From NCBI GenBank assembly GCA_030220185.1, contig JASPKZ010004202.1, positions 3,273,001 to 3,337,000 of the forward strand: a stretch of 64,000 nucleotides of DNA, written 5' to 3'. The position numbers were made by a program, and so were the translations under genes. The notes under the pieces are model-generated. The model did not search any database and was not told the DNA's origin. It was given only the letters and a program-made list of their open reading frames with translations. Of the stretch, positions 50,160-60,503 are shown piece by piece; the stretch's first letter is position 1; each line of letters opens with the position of its first letter. This DNA is from Diploptera punctata. Lineage: Eukaryota > Arthropoda > Insecta > Blattodea > Blaberidae.

Positions 50160-50851
50160 GGGGGCCAACTGGTGAAAATGTTGAAAAAATGCACATTTTG
50201 TTTATTTACTTTTTTAATAATTCTGATTCTTTAGGATCATTTTCATTTAAACATTTTTATTGTAGGAGCAAAGTTGAGCCCGTGACGTAAAAGTTGAAGT
50301 ATCCTAATACGTGTGGTCAACATTTCCACTTATATTTTAATGTTTTTTTTTTGTTTTTTTGTTGTTTTTTTTTTTGGCTTTTCCAGAACTTTTAATGCTC
50401 CTTACGATGCAATTTGAATGCTATAAAAATGAAATTTTGTGAATAGACTCCCAAATAGATGCTAATTCAAATTTTCTATGCAATTACTAGTCTAAGACAC
50501 ATGTGTTCTTTTAAATTGAGATGGAAATGCATGAGTGTGGATAATTTTTTTTTTTCAAAAAATGAAAAATAACCAGTATCGTCCCATTATATAATTATTT
50601 TTTTGCATAGCAAATGTGTTTATTCAGTCATAAAGAGTCTGAATCTCAAATTGGATGGGAGAATATTTAAAAAATGCATCGTAAGAAACATTTTTCAGAA
50701 ACTATTAAAATATAGATTTAAAAAATCATAATTCAGAAACTATTCTACTTATAAACACCAAACTTCACAGAAACACTTCTATAAGCACATAATGTGTGTT
50801 CAAAACAATCAGATGAAAACTAAAAATAAATTAAATTCACCAGTGGCCTCC
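50160..50851. mobile_element. TTAA-flanked non-autonomous DNA transposon
   Basis: TTAA at 50156-50159 and 50852-50855. Ends GGGGGCCAACTGGTGAAAAT and (complement) GGAGGCCACTGGTGAATTT. 692 bp, AT-rich, no ORF. TTAA duplication points to piggyBac- or Kolobok-type transposition. Internal GCATCGTAAGRARC-type phrases recur in inverse near 50410 and 50680, so the ends may be part of longer decayed inverted arms. Confidence 0.8.
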
Positions 50852-50931
50852 TTAAAGTAATGAATTATTCCATTTTAATATAAGATTCAAATATTCTAAA
50901 TCTTCTGCTTTAAGATGTTACATGATAATTA

Positions 50932-51520
50932 GTAGTAGTAGTAGTAGTAGTAGGACTTTATTAGACAAAAAGTAAGATATTTACAATATTATTTACAAAT
51001 ATGGGTCGCACGGGCAGTAAGCCGTACGTGCTGTTGACAGTCCGTTACAATAAAGTAATAATTGGTACTAGTGTAAAGAAAAATAAACAAAAACAGCAAT
51101 AACATTACAAAAACATAAATAAAACACAATAAAAATATTACAATTAAATAATAACACAATAGCATTATACACTAAAAACATTAACATTACAATTACATAA
51201 AGAAAACACAATAATATTACAATTAAGTAATAACACAATAGCAATAACATTACAATTACATAAAGAAAACACAATAATAATATTACAATTAAATACTAAC
51301 ACAATAGCATTATAACATTAACATTACAATTACATAAAGAAAACACAATAATATTACAATTAAGTAATAACGCAATAGCATTATACACTAAAAAAACATT
51401 AACATTACAATTACATAAAGAAAACACAATAATATTACAATTAAGTAATAACGCAATAGCATTATACACTAAAAAAACATTAACATTACAATTACATAAA
51501 GAAAACATTAATATTGGTAA
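50932..51520 (-). mobile_element. LINE-J 3' end with an 81-bp tandem repeat
   Basis: TAGTAGTAG tail (minus-strand TAC), AGGACTTTATTAGACAAAAAG, GCCGTACGTGCTGTTGACAG, as at 49536-49660 in reverse. Then AT-rich 3' UTR. From 51185 to 51505 the phrase CATTACAATTACATAAAGAA recurs at 51185, 51248, 51322, 51403 and 51484 (spacings 63, 74, 81, 81). Confidence 0.75.
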
Positions 51521-52137
51521 CTGTTATAAACACTGATGGGACGTGTGGTGCGGGCGGTATATTTAATATAAAATAGGGTGATTCACAGTAGTTGGAATTG
51601 GATAAGAAACGATATTCTAGTTCATTTTCCCAGGTCGACTTCCCTTCCCTTACATAAAAGCTCTGGCGAGTTGGGAGAAAAGAGTGTAAGTAGCAAGAAA
51701 GAAGAAGAGTTAGAAAGATAGGGTTAAAGAGGTTACAGTAGATCCCCGTGGGATATATTAGCGAGTCTTGTTACAGAAACCAAAACAAGGCCCAAAAGTT
51801 TGGTTCTTCTTGCGCTCGCTCTCTTGTCGCCGTGGTTTTCTTACGGAACGGCAAAGTAGATTGGCAGTAAGAATAGAGGACAGAGAAGGAGAGAGAAAAA
51901 AGCGTAGGAGATCGATTTCTTCTATTGCTCTGGAGACCTCTCACAAAAGAGTGTAACAGAAAGTAAAGTATAGAGTGAAAGAGCCACCTTAGCCCTTATT
52001 TAGTTGACGGACGGGAGAAAAGACTGTTACAGCTAAGTTTTCCTCAAGTGTCAACTTAAGAGGATGTCGAGAAACAATAGGACATTGCTTGTAGCTGTTT
52101 GAGAACATTACACAAACACCTACCGTGTTTCCAACAT
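51521..52137. other. unassigned stretch
   Basis: Contains GAAAGAAG and AGAGAAAAAAGC purine tracts and a short frame (51768-51956, 62 codons, not recognised). The minus-strand frame 51989-52231 starts inside the first 168-bp repeat unit and runs out of it. Could be unique or the parent of the array. Confidence 0.4.
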
Positions 52138-53303
52138 CTTGACACACAGGACTCTTTAAATGTACTTGAAATTCTTGCTTTGTTCTACCACTTGCATTAT
52201 TTTTAAATAAAACTAACTCTAATTTACTCATTTCCTAAAACTTCTATAGAGAACTCAGAAAATTTGCTAGTGTTTTTCTTATTTGACTGCTTTTATAGCA
52301 TCATCTTGACACACAATGCTCTGTTTAATGTACCTGAAATTCTTGCTTTGTTCTACCACTTGCATTATTTTTAAATAAAACTAACTCTAATTTACTCATT
52401 TCCTAAAACTTCTATAGAGAATTCAGAAAATTTGCTAGTGTTTTTCTTATTTGACTGCTTTTATAACATCATCTTGACACACAATGCTCTGTTTAATGTA
52501 CCTGAAATTCTTGCTTTGTTCTACCACTTGCATTATTTTTAAATAAAACTAACTCTAATTTACTCATTTCCTAAAACTTCTATAGAGAACTCAGGAAATT
52601 TGCTAGTGTTTTTCTTATTTGACTGCTTTTATAACACATCTTGACACACAATGCTCTGTTTAATGTACCTGAAATTCTTGCTTTGTTCTACCACTTGCAT
52701 TATTTTTAAATAAAACTAACTCTAATTTACTCATTTCCTAAAACTTCTATAGAGAACTCAGGAAATTTGCTAGTGTTTTTCTTATTTGACTGCTTTTATA
52801 ACATCATCTTGACACACAATGCTCTGTTTAATGTACCTGAAATTCTTGCTTTGTTCTACCACTTGCATTATTTTTAAATAAAAATAACTCTAATTTACTC
52901 ATTTCCTAAAACTTCTATAGAGAACTCAGGAAATTTGCTAGTGTTTTTCTTATTTGACTGCTTTTATAACATCATCTTGACACACAATGCTCTGTTTAAT
53001 GTACCTGAAATTCTTGCTTTGTTCTACCACTTGCATTATTTTTAAATAAAACTAACTCTAATTTACTCATTTCCTAAAACTTCTATAGAGAACTCAGGAA
53101 ATTTGCTAGTGTTTTTATTTGACTGCTTTTATAACATCATCTTGACACACAATGCTCTGTTTAATGTACCTGAAATTCTTGCTTTGTTCTACCACTTGCA
53201 TTATTTTAAAATAAATCTGACACAAATTTACTCATTTCCTGAAACTTCTATAGAGACGTAAGAAATTTGTTAGTGTTTTTCTTATTTGACTGCCTTTATA
53301 ACG
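52138..53303. repeat. tandem array, seven units of about 168 bp
   Basis: CTTGACACACA begins units at 52138, 52305, 52473, 52640, 52808, 52976 and 53141; the last unit is more diverged and ends near 53303. Middle units are almost identical; first and last are diverged, as expected for unequal exchange. Each unit carries, on the minus strand, an ATG followed by SKLELVLFKNNASGRTKQEF, QVH. Whether this is coding is unknown. Confidence 0.95.
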
Positions 53304-53349
53304 AACAATTTAAGCTGTAAAGTTCGGAGATACTCGCTTAGAATAGATT

Positions 53350-53500
53350 TATTTTGCGTGGTGGATTTAAGGCCATGTGGCCTCCTCTTCCACTCACTAG
53401 GACAAACATATGTTACATTTAAATACAAAAAAGTTACAATAATAGTACATACTAAACAATTTATTATCTGGTCATACTGAATAATAATGAAATAATGTCT
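53350..53500 (-). mobile_element. LINE-K-like 3' end
   Basis: GTGGATTTAAGGCCATGTGG and CCTCCTCTTCCACTCACTAG, close to the hairpin 3' end at 8100-8150 in reverse, then AT-rich UTR. No tail remains on the left. Confidence 0.65.
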
Positions 53501-53502
53501 TA

Positions 53503-54291
53503 TCTAATATATAAAAATGAATGTTTATTTATTTGTTCGTACTTTATTCGAGGCCATATGATCCAATTGTGATGCGGCTTTTTGCAAAATGTTCAGGAGA
53601 TTCCCGGGATGAACATAGGCTATAAGAGAGTTGTGATACTCAACTCCTACACCCTTAAAAATTGCCCTTTGTAGTGGAAAACGTGAAAACAATAGCTCTT
53701 TGGACGCTTAAGTGGCTTACTATGCCTAAACCATAACAAATACATAAAATAAATGTACACAGAATTGAATATCTCAAAAAGCTCTACAAAAAAGTCCGCG
53801 ACAGCATATGTTTATCTCTTACGGATAACTCACAATAACAATTTTTGTTTTTCATTGATGCCAAGAAGATCGAGACCAGTAAGCACTTCCTGTGCAAGCA
53901 CAGCGCTGTGTAAGCATAGCAGCGGTTATTCTTTTACGGATAACTCACAATAACGAATTTTGTCTGTTAGCTCATTTATACCAAGAAGATCGAGATAAGT
54001 AGATTCCCGGGCAACACCGCGTAATCTTAAAATAATTACGATATACATTTATAATTATTTTTATTTTTCTTATTCAACTAATCATAAGAAGTACATTAAT
54101 TTTTATCTTTCAGCTCATTTATGCCAAGTAGATAGGAATGAGTAGATTCGCGGACAACGCCAGTTAATCAGCACGGAGTATCTAAAAAAGATATTTTTTT
54201 ATTATTTTTCAATTTAGTTATTCAACTAGATATAAAAGCACATTAATTTGCATTTATTTAGACGTAGCAGCGCACGCCGGGTATTAGCTAG
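53503..54291 (+). mobile_element. Helitron-like element H1, uninterrupted copy
   Basis: A/TCTAATATATAAAAATGAATG at the 5' end; GCACGCCGGGTATTAGCTAG/T at the 3' end, with CTAG at 54288-54291. 789 bp. Body phrases GATGCGGCTTTTTGCAAAAT, GTGATACTCAACTCCTACAC, ATGCCAAGAAGATCGAGA. No protein. Three internal blocks resemble the 3' terminus (about 54005-54025, 54148-54180 and the true end). Confidence 0.85.
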
Positions 54292-54942
54292 TAATAGAAT
54301 AAAATTAAATACATTAAAACTTAATGTAATGAAAGAATGTATACACAAAAGAATAAACAGCTCGAACCTACTATACATAAATAGAAAAAAAAATACAAAC
54401 AAAGTAATAAACTATAATGAATTAACCTATCGCTTACATATAAGACATTAGGTATATTGACAAACTTAGTGTTTTGATATACAGTGAGATCAGTATAGTA
54501 GTGAACGGCAGACGCGGGGTTTGTGCTGTGCGATAACGAAGGCTTACACGTGCAGACACGGAACTTGAAATGTGCGGTGACTCAGCAGTTTACGAGTACA
54601 TCCCGCGCATTCACAGTCAGATAGTGTACCTCGAGTAGATAAGGTGCTTGATAGCTTTTCCTTGTCAACTAAATGACGTATGTGTATAAGTTATTTAATT
54701 TTAAAAGTATATCTTATAAAAATACGTGTAAAGTTAATCACGTGTGTATAAGTGCAAAGTTTAAACTGTATAATGGCTAATAATTTTTCTATTGACTATC
54801 GCTCGGTTTTTAATAATATCCTCACTTATGTAAAACCACTTCCCAACCTCGCATAGTAATATACTATTGGGTAGTTCTGTAACAATCTCACTTTGTTTAC
54901 ATTAACAAGGTTATATTTGTTAGAATGACACATTGTTATTAA
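54292..54942. other. unassigned stretch
   Basis: A 67-codon plus-strand frame at 54248-54451 spans the Helitron edge and is not meaningful. 54480-54650 is less AT-rich with no recognised repeat. An ATG at 54773 opens MANNFSIDYRSVFNNILTYV, KPLPNLA, stop; not recognised. Confidence 0.4.
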
Positions 54943-55940
54943 TATGGTAATAATAATAATAATAATGGTGATGATGGTAATGATGATGACGATGAGGATG
55001 ACGATGATGATGATGATGCTAATGATGATGATGATGATAATGATGGTGACGATGATGATGATAATGATGGTGACGATGAGGATGACGATGATGATGAAGA
55101 TGATGAGGATGATGAGGATAACGATGTGGATGATGATGATAATGATAATGCTAATGATGATGACGATGAGGATGATAATGATGATGCTAACGATGATGAC
55201 GATGATGATGATAATGATGATGAGGATGATGATGATAATGATGATGCTAATGAGGATGACGATGATGATGATGATGATGAACGATGATGATGATAATGAT
55301 GATGCTAATGAGGATGACGATGGTGATGATAATGATAATGAGGATGATGATGCTAATGATGATGACGATGAGGATGAGGATGGTAATGATGATGCTAACG
55401 ATGATGATGATAATGATGATGCTAATGAGGATGACGATGATGACGATGGTGATAATGATGATGAGGATGATGATAATGATGGTGACGATGAGGATGATGA
55501 TGACGATGAGGATGATGATGACGATGAGGATGATGATGACGATGATGATGACGATGATGAGGATGACGATGAGGATGCGATGATGACGATAATGAGGATG
55601 ACGATGATGAGGAGGATGATGAGAAGGATGATGATGACGATGATGACGACGATGATGATGATGACGATAATGAGGATGACGATGATGAGGAGGATGATGA
55701 GAAGGATGATGATGACGATGATGACGACGACGATGATGATGGCGATGACGACGACTATAATGACGATAAGAATAACAACAATAACAAGAACAGCAACAAG
55801 AACAAGAACAACAATAGCAAGAACAACAAGAACAACAATAATAACAACAAGATCAACAACAATATTAACAACAACAAGATTAATAACAATAATAATAACA
55901 ATAATATTATTAATAATAATAACAATAATAATAATAATAC
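54943..55940. repeat. compound trinucleotide repeat, GAT/GAC/AAT then AAC-type, about 1 kb
   Basis: 54945-55735: GAT, GAC, GAG and AAT triplets in mosaic order, all in one phase. 55760-55940: AAC, AAT, AAG triplets, same phase. One frame reads as poly-Asp/Asn/Glu and another as poly-Met; neither is a gene. The strand is strongly purine-rich throughout. C-type LINEs in this window end in GAT tails, but no LINE body adjoins. Confidence 0.95.
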
Positions 55941-56792
55941 AGAGCCAGAAACTTGTACTGGCTGTTTACTCATTTTTGACCAGGAAATGCATTATTGCTA
56001 AATATGTTTGCTTGATATAAAATATTGGATATCAGATTACTGGTAGCGTTCCAACTGTTTGTAAAAACTGTCAGTTGTCATTTGATTGATGGATATTGAT
56101 GGAGCACTCCATGTAAAATTACCCTTACAGGTTCTCACCTAATTGTTCACTATACTTTCATGTGTTTAAAATTGTGCACATTACAATTAACAAAAAAAAT
56201 ATACCTCATTTGTCACCAACGTTAAAATAACAAAATTATACCTTAAGTCCCATTACTTACTGACACATAAACATTATTGCATTGATTACTTGAAACATTG
56301 TTTACATTTCGTGGATGAATTGTTTACACTTGCCAATGGAATTTGAAGTATAGAAACAAAACATTTTGAACTTTGACAAGTTCCCGGGACCGACTATTTC
56401 AATCAGAGGTTTCTGCGGTTTCCCCTGATTCAAGAGCAAATGCTGAAATAGACCAAAAAGACCGCCGCAGCGGCAGTAAGAAACACAAATCCTAGCGCCA
56501 TAAATATGTACCTCCCCATCAGGGGCCTACATGGCGCTGCTCCCGTAAACAACTCGGGGAGCTTGCATGCTGCATATCATGTCATCTCCACCAACAAATA
56601 TATCACAATCAATCAACACACAAAAATCAACCAATTCGAAGTTACTACTATTCAAAATTTAACAAGGTCGAAACTTACAAAATCAAAATCTTTCGAAATT
56701 AACATTGTCTAGGAACCCGGGGTCTACTTGTCTAAGTGGGCTGAAGAACTGTCCACCACCTGCACGCGAGATCGCAGGGCAGCTCGCTCTCT
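55941..56792. other. unassigned stretch
   Basis: 56390-56560 is locally GC-richer (GACCGCCGCAGCGGCAG, a short palindrome). A 68-codon plus-strand frame (56506-56712) is not recognised. No repeat family identified. Confidence 0.4.
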
Positions 56793-56816
56793 TATATATA
56801 TATATATATATATATA
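56793..56816. repeat. TA dinucleotide microsatellite
   Basis: About 12 TA pairs ending at a Helitron 5' terminus. Confidence 0.9.
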
Positions 56817-57368
56817 TCTTAATATATAAAAATTTCGTGTCACGTTGTTTGTCCGCGATGGAATTCTAAACTACTGGACCGATTTTAATAAAATTTTGCA
56901 CACTGTGTGCAGTTTGATCCAACTTGAGACTTAGGGTAGTTTAAAACTACATTTATAGTCGCATTATTTTTTTATTGCAAATTATTTGTTTATTATTTAA
57001 CAAAGATTTATAATTATCTGTGAGTTCCTTGATTCTAACAGATGGCGGTGTAATTACCCTAGAGATCTATACGATTCTAACAGATGGCGGTGTAAGGTAA
57101 TTTGGTAAGGTAATTGGTTTATTATTTAACAAAGAAAGATCCAGATGGCTGTGATTTTTGTTGCAACCGCGAATTTGAATTGAATTACAAATAATGATTA
57201 TTTCATAATTTAAGTGTGTTCAGTGTATATTTTATTTTCTTCTTCTTCTATGGCTATATTTTCGTGTGTATAGTATTAGTTTTTAAGTAATCTGGCTGAA
57301 AGACAGCAACTTAATTTAAATTTTTAACGTATACCTTAGCCACAGCAACGCGTGGCCGGGACTTCTAG
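56817..57368 (+). mobile_element. Helitron-like element H2
   Basis: A/TCTTAATATATAAAAATTTC at the 5' end. 3' end CCACAGCAACGCGTGG (a CCAC/GTGG hairpin), CCGGGACTTCTAG/T, with CTAG at 57365-57368. 552 bp, no ORF. A duplicated block GATTCTAACAGATGGCGGTG occurs at about 57033 and 57073. Different body from H1. Both flanks are TA repeats, so it sits inside a TA microsatellite. Confidence 0.75.
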
Positions 57369-57370
57369 TA

Positions 57371-57410
<40 letters not shown>

Positions 57411-57433
57411 CCTATGTGTGTGTGTGTGTTTTG
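57369..57433. repeat. compound TA/TG microsatellite
   Basis: TA pairs with one GTATA break, then AGGCCTATGTGTGTGTG. Confidence 0.9.
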
Positions 57434-57439
57434 CCAAAT

Positions 57440-57655
57440 TAAGAGTTAAAGAAGTTAAATCAGTTTTTTTCCTCTTCTGTAAAATTTAATCAGCTGTAGA
57501 TGATAATTTTTCGAAATGACTCATTCAATTATATAGAGAGCTTATGTCCATGCGGCCATGAAGTGGGGCTTCAACAGTGCCAATGAGTTATTTAGTTGAT
57601 ATCGCATATACTGTGTTCCCTTAAATGTAAAAAGGGGAAGGGAGAGCTATAATAA
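57440..57655 (+). repeat. repeat Q, copy 1 (LINE-A-like end with extra sequence)
   Basis: AAAATTTAATCAGCTGTAGA, TTTCGAAATGACTCATTCA, then AGAGAGCTTATGTCCATGCG and GGGGCTTCAACAGTGCCAAT, and GTTGATATCGCATATACTGT. The middle resembles a LINE-A 3' end (GAGCTTATGTCCGCGCGGCC). The whole block is repeated at 58370-58499 plus 59185-59260. Confidence 0.75.
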
Positions 57656-58195
57656 CACTGGTCAACATGATATTTGTCTCATGAGTACCAATAGTTGTAC
57701 TTAATGCAGCTTTTTATCGTGTTTTCAAATATGTTTAGAATTTCTCCATCACCCACAGTTTTTTATTTCAATTTCAATTAATGGATTTAAATAAAACATT
57801 TTATTAAACGTTTTTTCGTCCATTTGTCCATTGTAAAATAAAACCAAATGAGCTAACTCAGGAGATTTGAGCATGGAAAAGAGATATCGAGGCAAATTGA
57901 ATCCTAATATGCTGGCCGATTATTGTTGGACCATCAAGAGGGATGCTCCACAGGCGAAATATAGCAGGAAATCGTCATTTCTTAGTTTTATAGGTGAGTT
58001 CGAATGTTGGAATATTGTGTAGTTACGAATGTAGAAAATATTAAAGTGTTTGAATTTATAATAAATTCCTCTCAGAAACCTTGCGCGATGGAGAAAAACC
58101 GATATTATATTTGAATTCAGGAGAAAAAATACTTTCAGAATCACATATTTTTCTTTCTGAGACAAAAAAAAAAGTTTATTTTTTGTTGCTCAGTG
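57656..58195 (+). mobile_element. CACTG-ended DNA transposon remnant, copy 2
   Basis: 540 bp. Ends CACTGGTCAACATGATATTT and (complement) CACTGAGCAACAAAAAAT; flanks TAA (57653-57655) and TTA (58196-58198). Plus strand: GDLSMEKRYRGKLNPNMLAD-type codons with one break near the start, then YCWTIKRDAPQAKYSRKSSF. The reading is better kept than at 29976-30500 in this part. The EHGEHF segment has been lost here. Confidence 0.72.
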
Positions 58196-58369
58196 TTATT
58201 CAATGAGTCATTTCGAAAAGAGATCATCTCCTATTTTTCTGAAATTATTATTTTTCATTATTCCATCCTATTTCCATCGTTTGAACGTGAGAATGGATCA
58301 ACTAACTATTCCTCTACCACTTTCTTACTTTATTCAGTAGTAATATCAGATTCAATGCTTTATCTTAAA
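58196..58369. other. partly inverted copy of repeat Q sequence
   Basis: CAATGAGTCATTTCGAAAAG (about 58200) is the inverse of the CTTTTCGAAATGACTCATTC phrase at 57510 and 58430. The remainder is unassigned. Confidence 0.45.
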
Positions 58370-59260
58370 CCAGATAAATCAGTTTTTTCCCTCTTTCTTA
58401 AAATTTAATCAGCTGTAGATGTTCCCTTTTCGAAATGACTCATTCAGTTACATAGAGAGCTTATGTCCATGCGGCCATGAAGTGGGGCTTCAACAGTGCT
58501 CTATCTATCTATCTTCGGGTTTTTACAGCTGCTGCCGTCTTCCCGTGCCAAACCTCCAAAGCCTACGGTCTTGGGCATCTTCGATGCTTAGCCCTCTAGC
58601 TTGCATTACTGTCTTCATGTTTTCCTTCCATGTTAACCTTGGTCTTCCTCTTTTCTTCTTTCTGTTCGGATGCCATTCATACAGTTGCTTCGGCCATCGC
58701 TCATCTTCCATTCTTAAGACATGTCCTAACCACTTTAATTCCTTCTCCTCAATTCTTTCAATTATGCTGTCTTCTGCTTCCATTATGTTTCTAATTTCCT
58801 TATTTGTGACACGTTCTAATTTAGACTTTCTGGCACTTCTCCGTAAATAATCCATTTCTAGAGCTATTAGTCTATTCTTGTAGTACTTATTGATTGTCCA
58901 TACCTCACTTCCGTACATTGCAACAGATTCCACCAATGTTTTACCAATATATTTTTTGTGTCTTTCCAAATTTGCTTATCCCACCACATGGAATTTAATG
59001 ATGATATTATTTTGCTACTCAATTCAATTCTATGTTTTATGTTCTCTTTGCCTATCCCTTCGATGTTATCCATAATTATTCCCAAATATTTAGTTTGTTT
59101 CACTTGCTTTATTTGGATTCCTTCTTCCAATATTAAATTTTCTCTTTCATTGCTATTTATTGCCAAGATATTCTGTTTTTTGTGGTGCCAATGAGTTATT
59201 TAGTTGATATCGCATATACTGTGTTCCCTTAAATGTAAAAAGTGGGAGGGAGAGCACTAA
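58370..59260 (+). repeat. repeat Q, copy 2, split by LINE-B
   Basis: 58370-58499: CAGATAAATCAGTTTTTTCC, AAAATTTAATCAGCTGTAGA, GCCATGAAGTGGGGCTTCAA, CAGTGC. It resumes 59185-59260: GTGCCAATGAGTTATTTAG, GATATCGCATATACTGTG. GTGC is shared at both edges of the LINE-B insertion. Confidence 0.75.
58500..59184 (-). mobile_element. LINE-B copy, nearly intact C-terminus
   Basis: Left end TCTATCTATCTATCTTCGGG (GATA tail). Minus-strand frame 58523-58969: YGSEVWTINKYYKNRLIALE, KELKWLGHVLRMEDERWPKQ, RKKKRGRPRLTWKEN, FGTGRRQQL. A one-base deletion (TTTTTTTGTG for TTTTTTGTGTC) near 58955 separates it from the upstream frame 58867-59166 (TKYLGIIMDNIEGIGKEN). It extends about 15 bp further 5' than the copy at 8492. 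Confidence 0.92.
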
Positions 59261-59644
59261 TTATTCTCTCTCTACCCTTAATCGATGTGAGGTGTAAGAT
59301 AAACTTTCGTGAGGGCAATAATCTTAAGTACAGCTTAGTTAAGAAGTTAAGAGACGATTTAATGTTCGGTAATTAGAGAGTATTTTATCAATTATTCAGA
59401 AATGTTCATCACACCATTCGGGGTCCCCTCGAGAGAACGTATAACCTCTTATTATAGTTTTTGTAATTACAGAAGACACGCACCGAGGCCATTAATGACC
59501 AGTTCATACACTGATAACAACATGCAAATAAAGTGTTGTGTAACATCAGCCATTAACCTCTTTTCCTGCTGATATCTACACGTCATTAGAAATCAAAGTA
59601 TGAGGAATATATTATAACCTACACATACTATCAAAACATACTTA
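59261..59644. other. unassigned stretch
   Basis: No frame or repeat recognised. Confidence 0.4.
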
Positions 59645-60302
59645 TCATAAGTAATGCCACGAGTGATTTCCAAGTTATCGATAAATTCACGACTCAGGAG
59701 TGAATTTATCTAGAGAATTTGGAAATCAAGAGTGGCATTTGTTAGGACTATTTAACGAATAAAAATAAGCTGTTTACTCACAAATCATTATTTAACTATA
59801 GTTATTTTAAAATATTTATATATTTAATGTAAACGGCGATGTTTGAAAACATATGAGAAACGATTGGTACGCTTCATTTGCTTCTTATGTTCATCACTGC
59901 AACCAGATCATATTATTTATTGCCAAAGGAACGCAAATACAAATATATTTTTCTGGAATGTTATTACCCGGGAAAAAATACATTTAAGAAAGTGAAAACA
60001 GTGTTTTTTTTTTGGTGGTATAATCAATTGCTACAAATGTTTTAATATTAACTCCCGCATGCGCTATGTGCTGACATTCATGCACTATATATACAATCTG
60101 GTAGCCGTATTTCTTTGAGGGTCAGTCACTGCAAAATAGTGCTATGACCTATTCAGAATGTTAAAAAGGAGGTGCTTTCTTTATTACGATAAACTTTAAT
60201 TGGTAATTTCTAGGCGAAACACGACTGTGATTGGTTGTAAATAAAAAATCATTGAAATGTGATTGGTCATTGACTCCCATTTGGGGCATGAGTTAAATAG
60301 TC
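59645..60302 (-). repeat. element P, copy 4
   Basis: Reverse orientation: TCATAAGTAATGCCACGAG on the left, palindrome, GGACTATTTAACGAATAAA, then the body, two CCAAT motifs in reverse (ATTGGTTG, ATTGGTCA), and GGGGCATGAGTTAAATAGTC at the right end. 658 bp. Keeps the ATATATACAATCTGG TATA stretch. Confidence 0.8.
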
Positions 60303-60503
60303 ATTAATAACTAACTCACTGGCTCTATCGGACCCGTAGGTTCATGGTCACACGGACATAAGTTCTCTATACATCTCTATCCAGAGCTAATGTTTTCCAA
60401 CCATCCTCTGTATAATCTACTTCACTCAAATCATGGCTAATGTTATTCTCCTACATCATTCTTGGTCTACCAACTGGACGTTTTCCCTCTGGTTTTCCGT
60501 GTA

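Noticed and set aside
54944..56020. 358-codon Met/Asp-rich frame
   Set aside because: Pure reading of a GAT-type trinucleotide repeat. No domain, no conserved ends.
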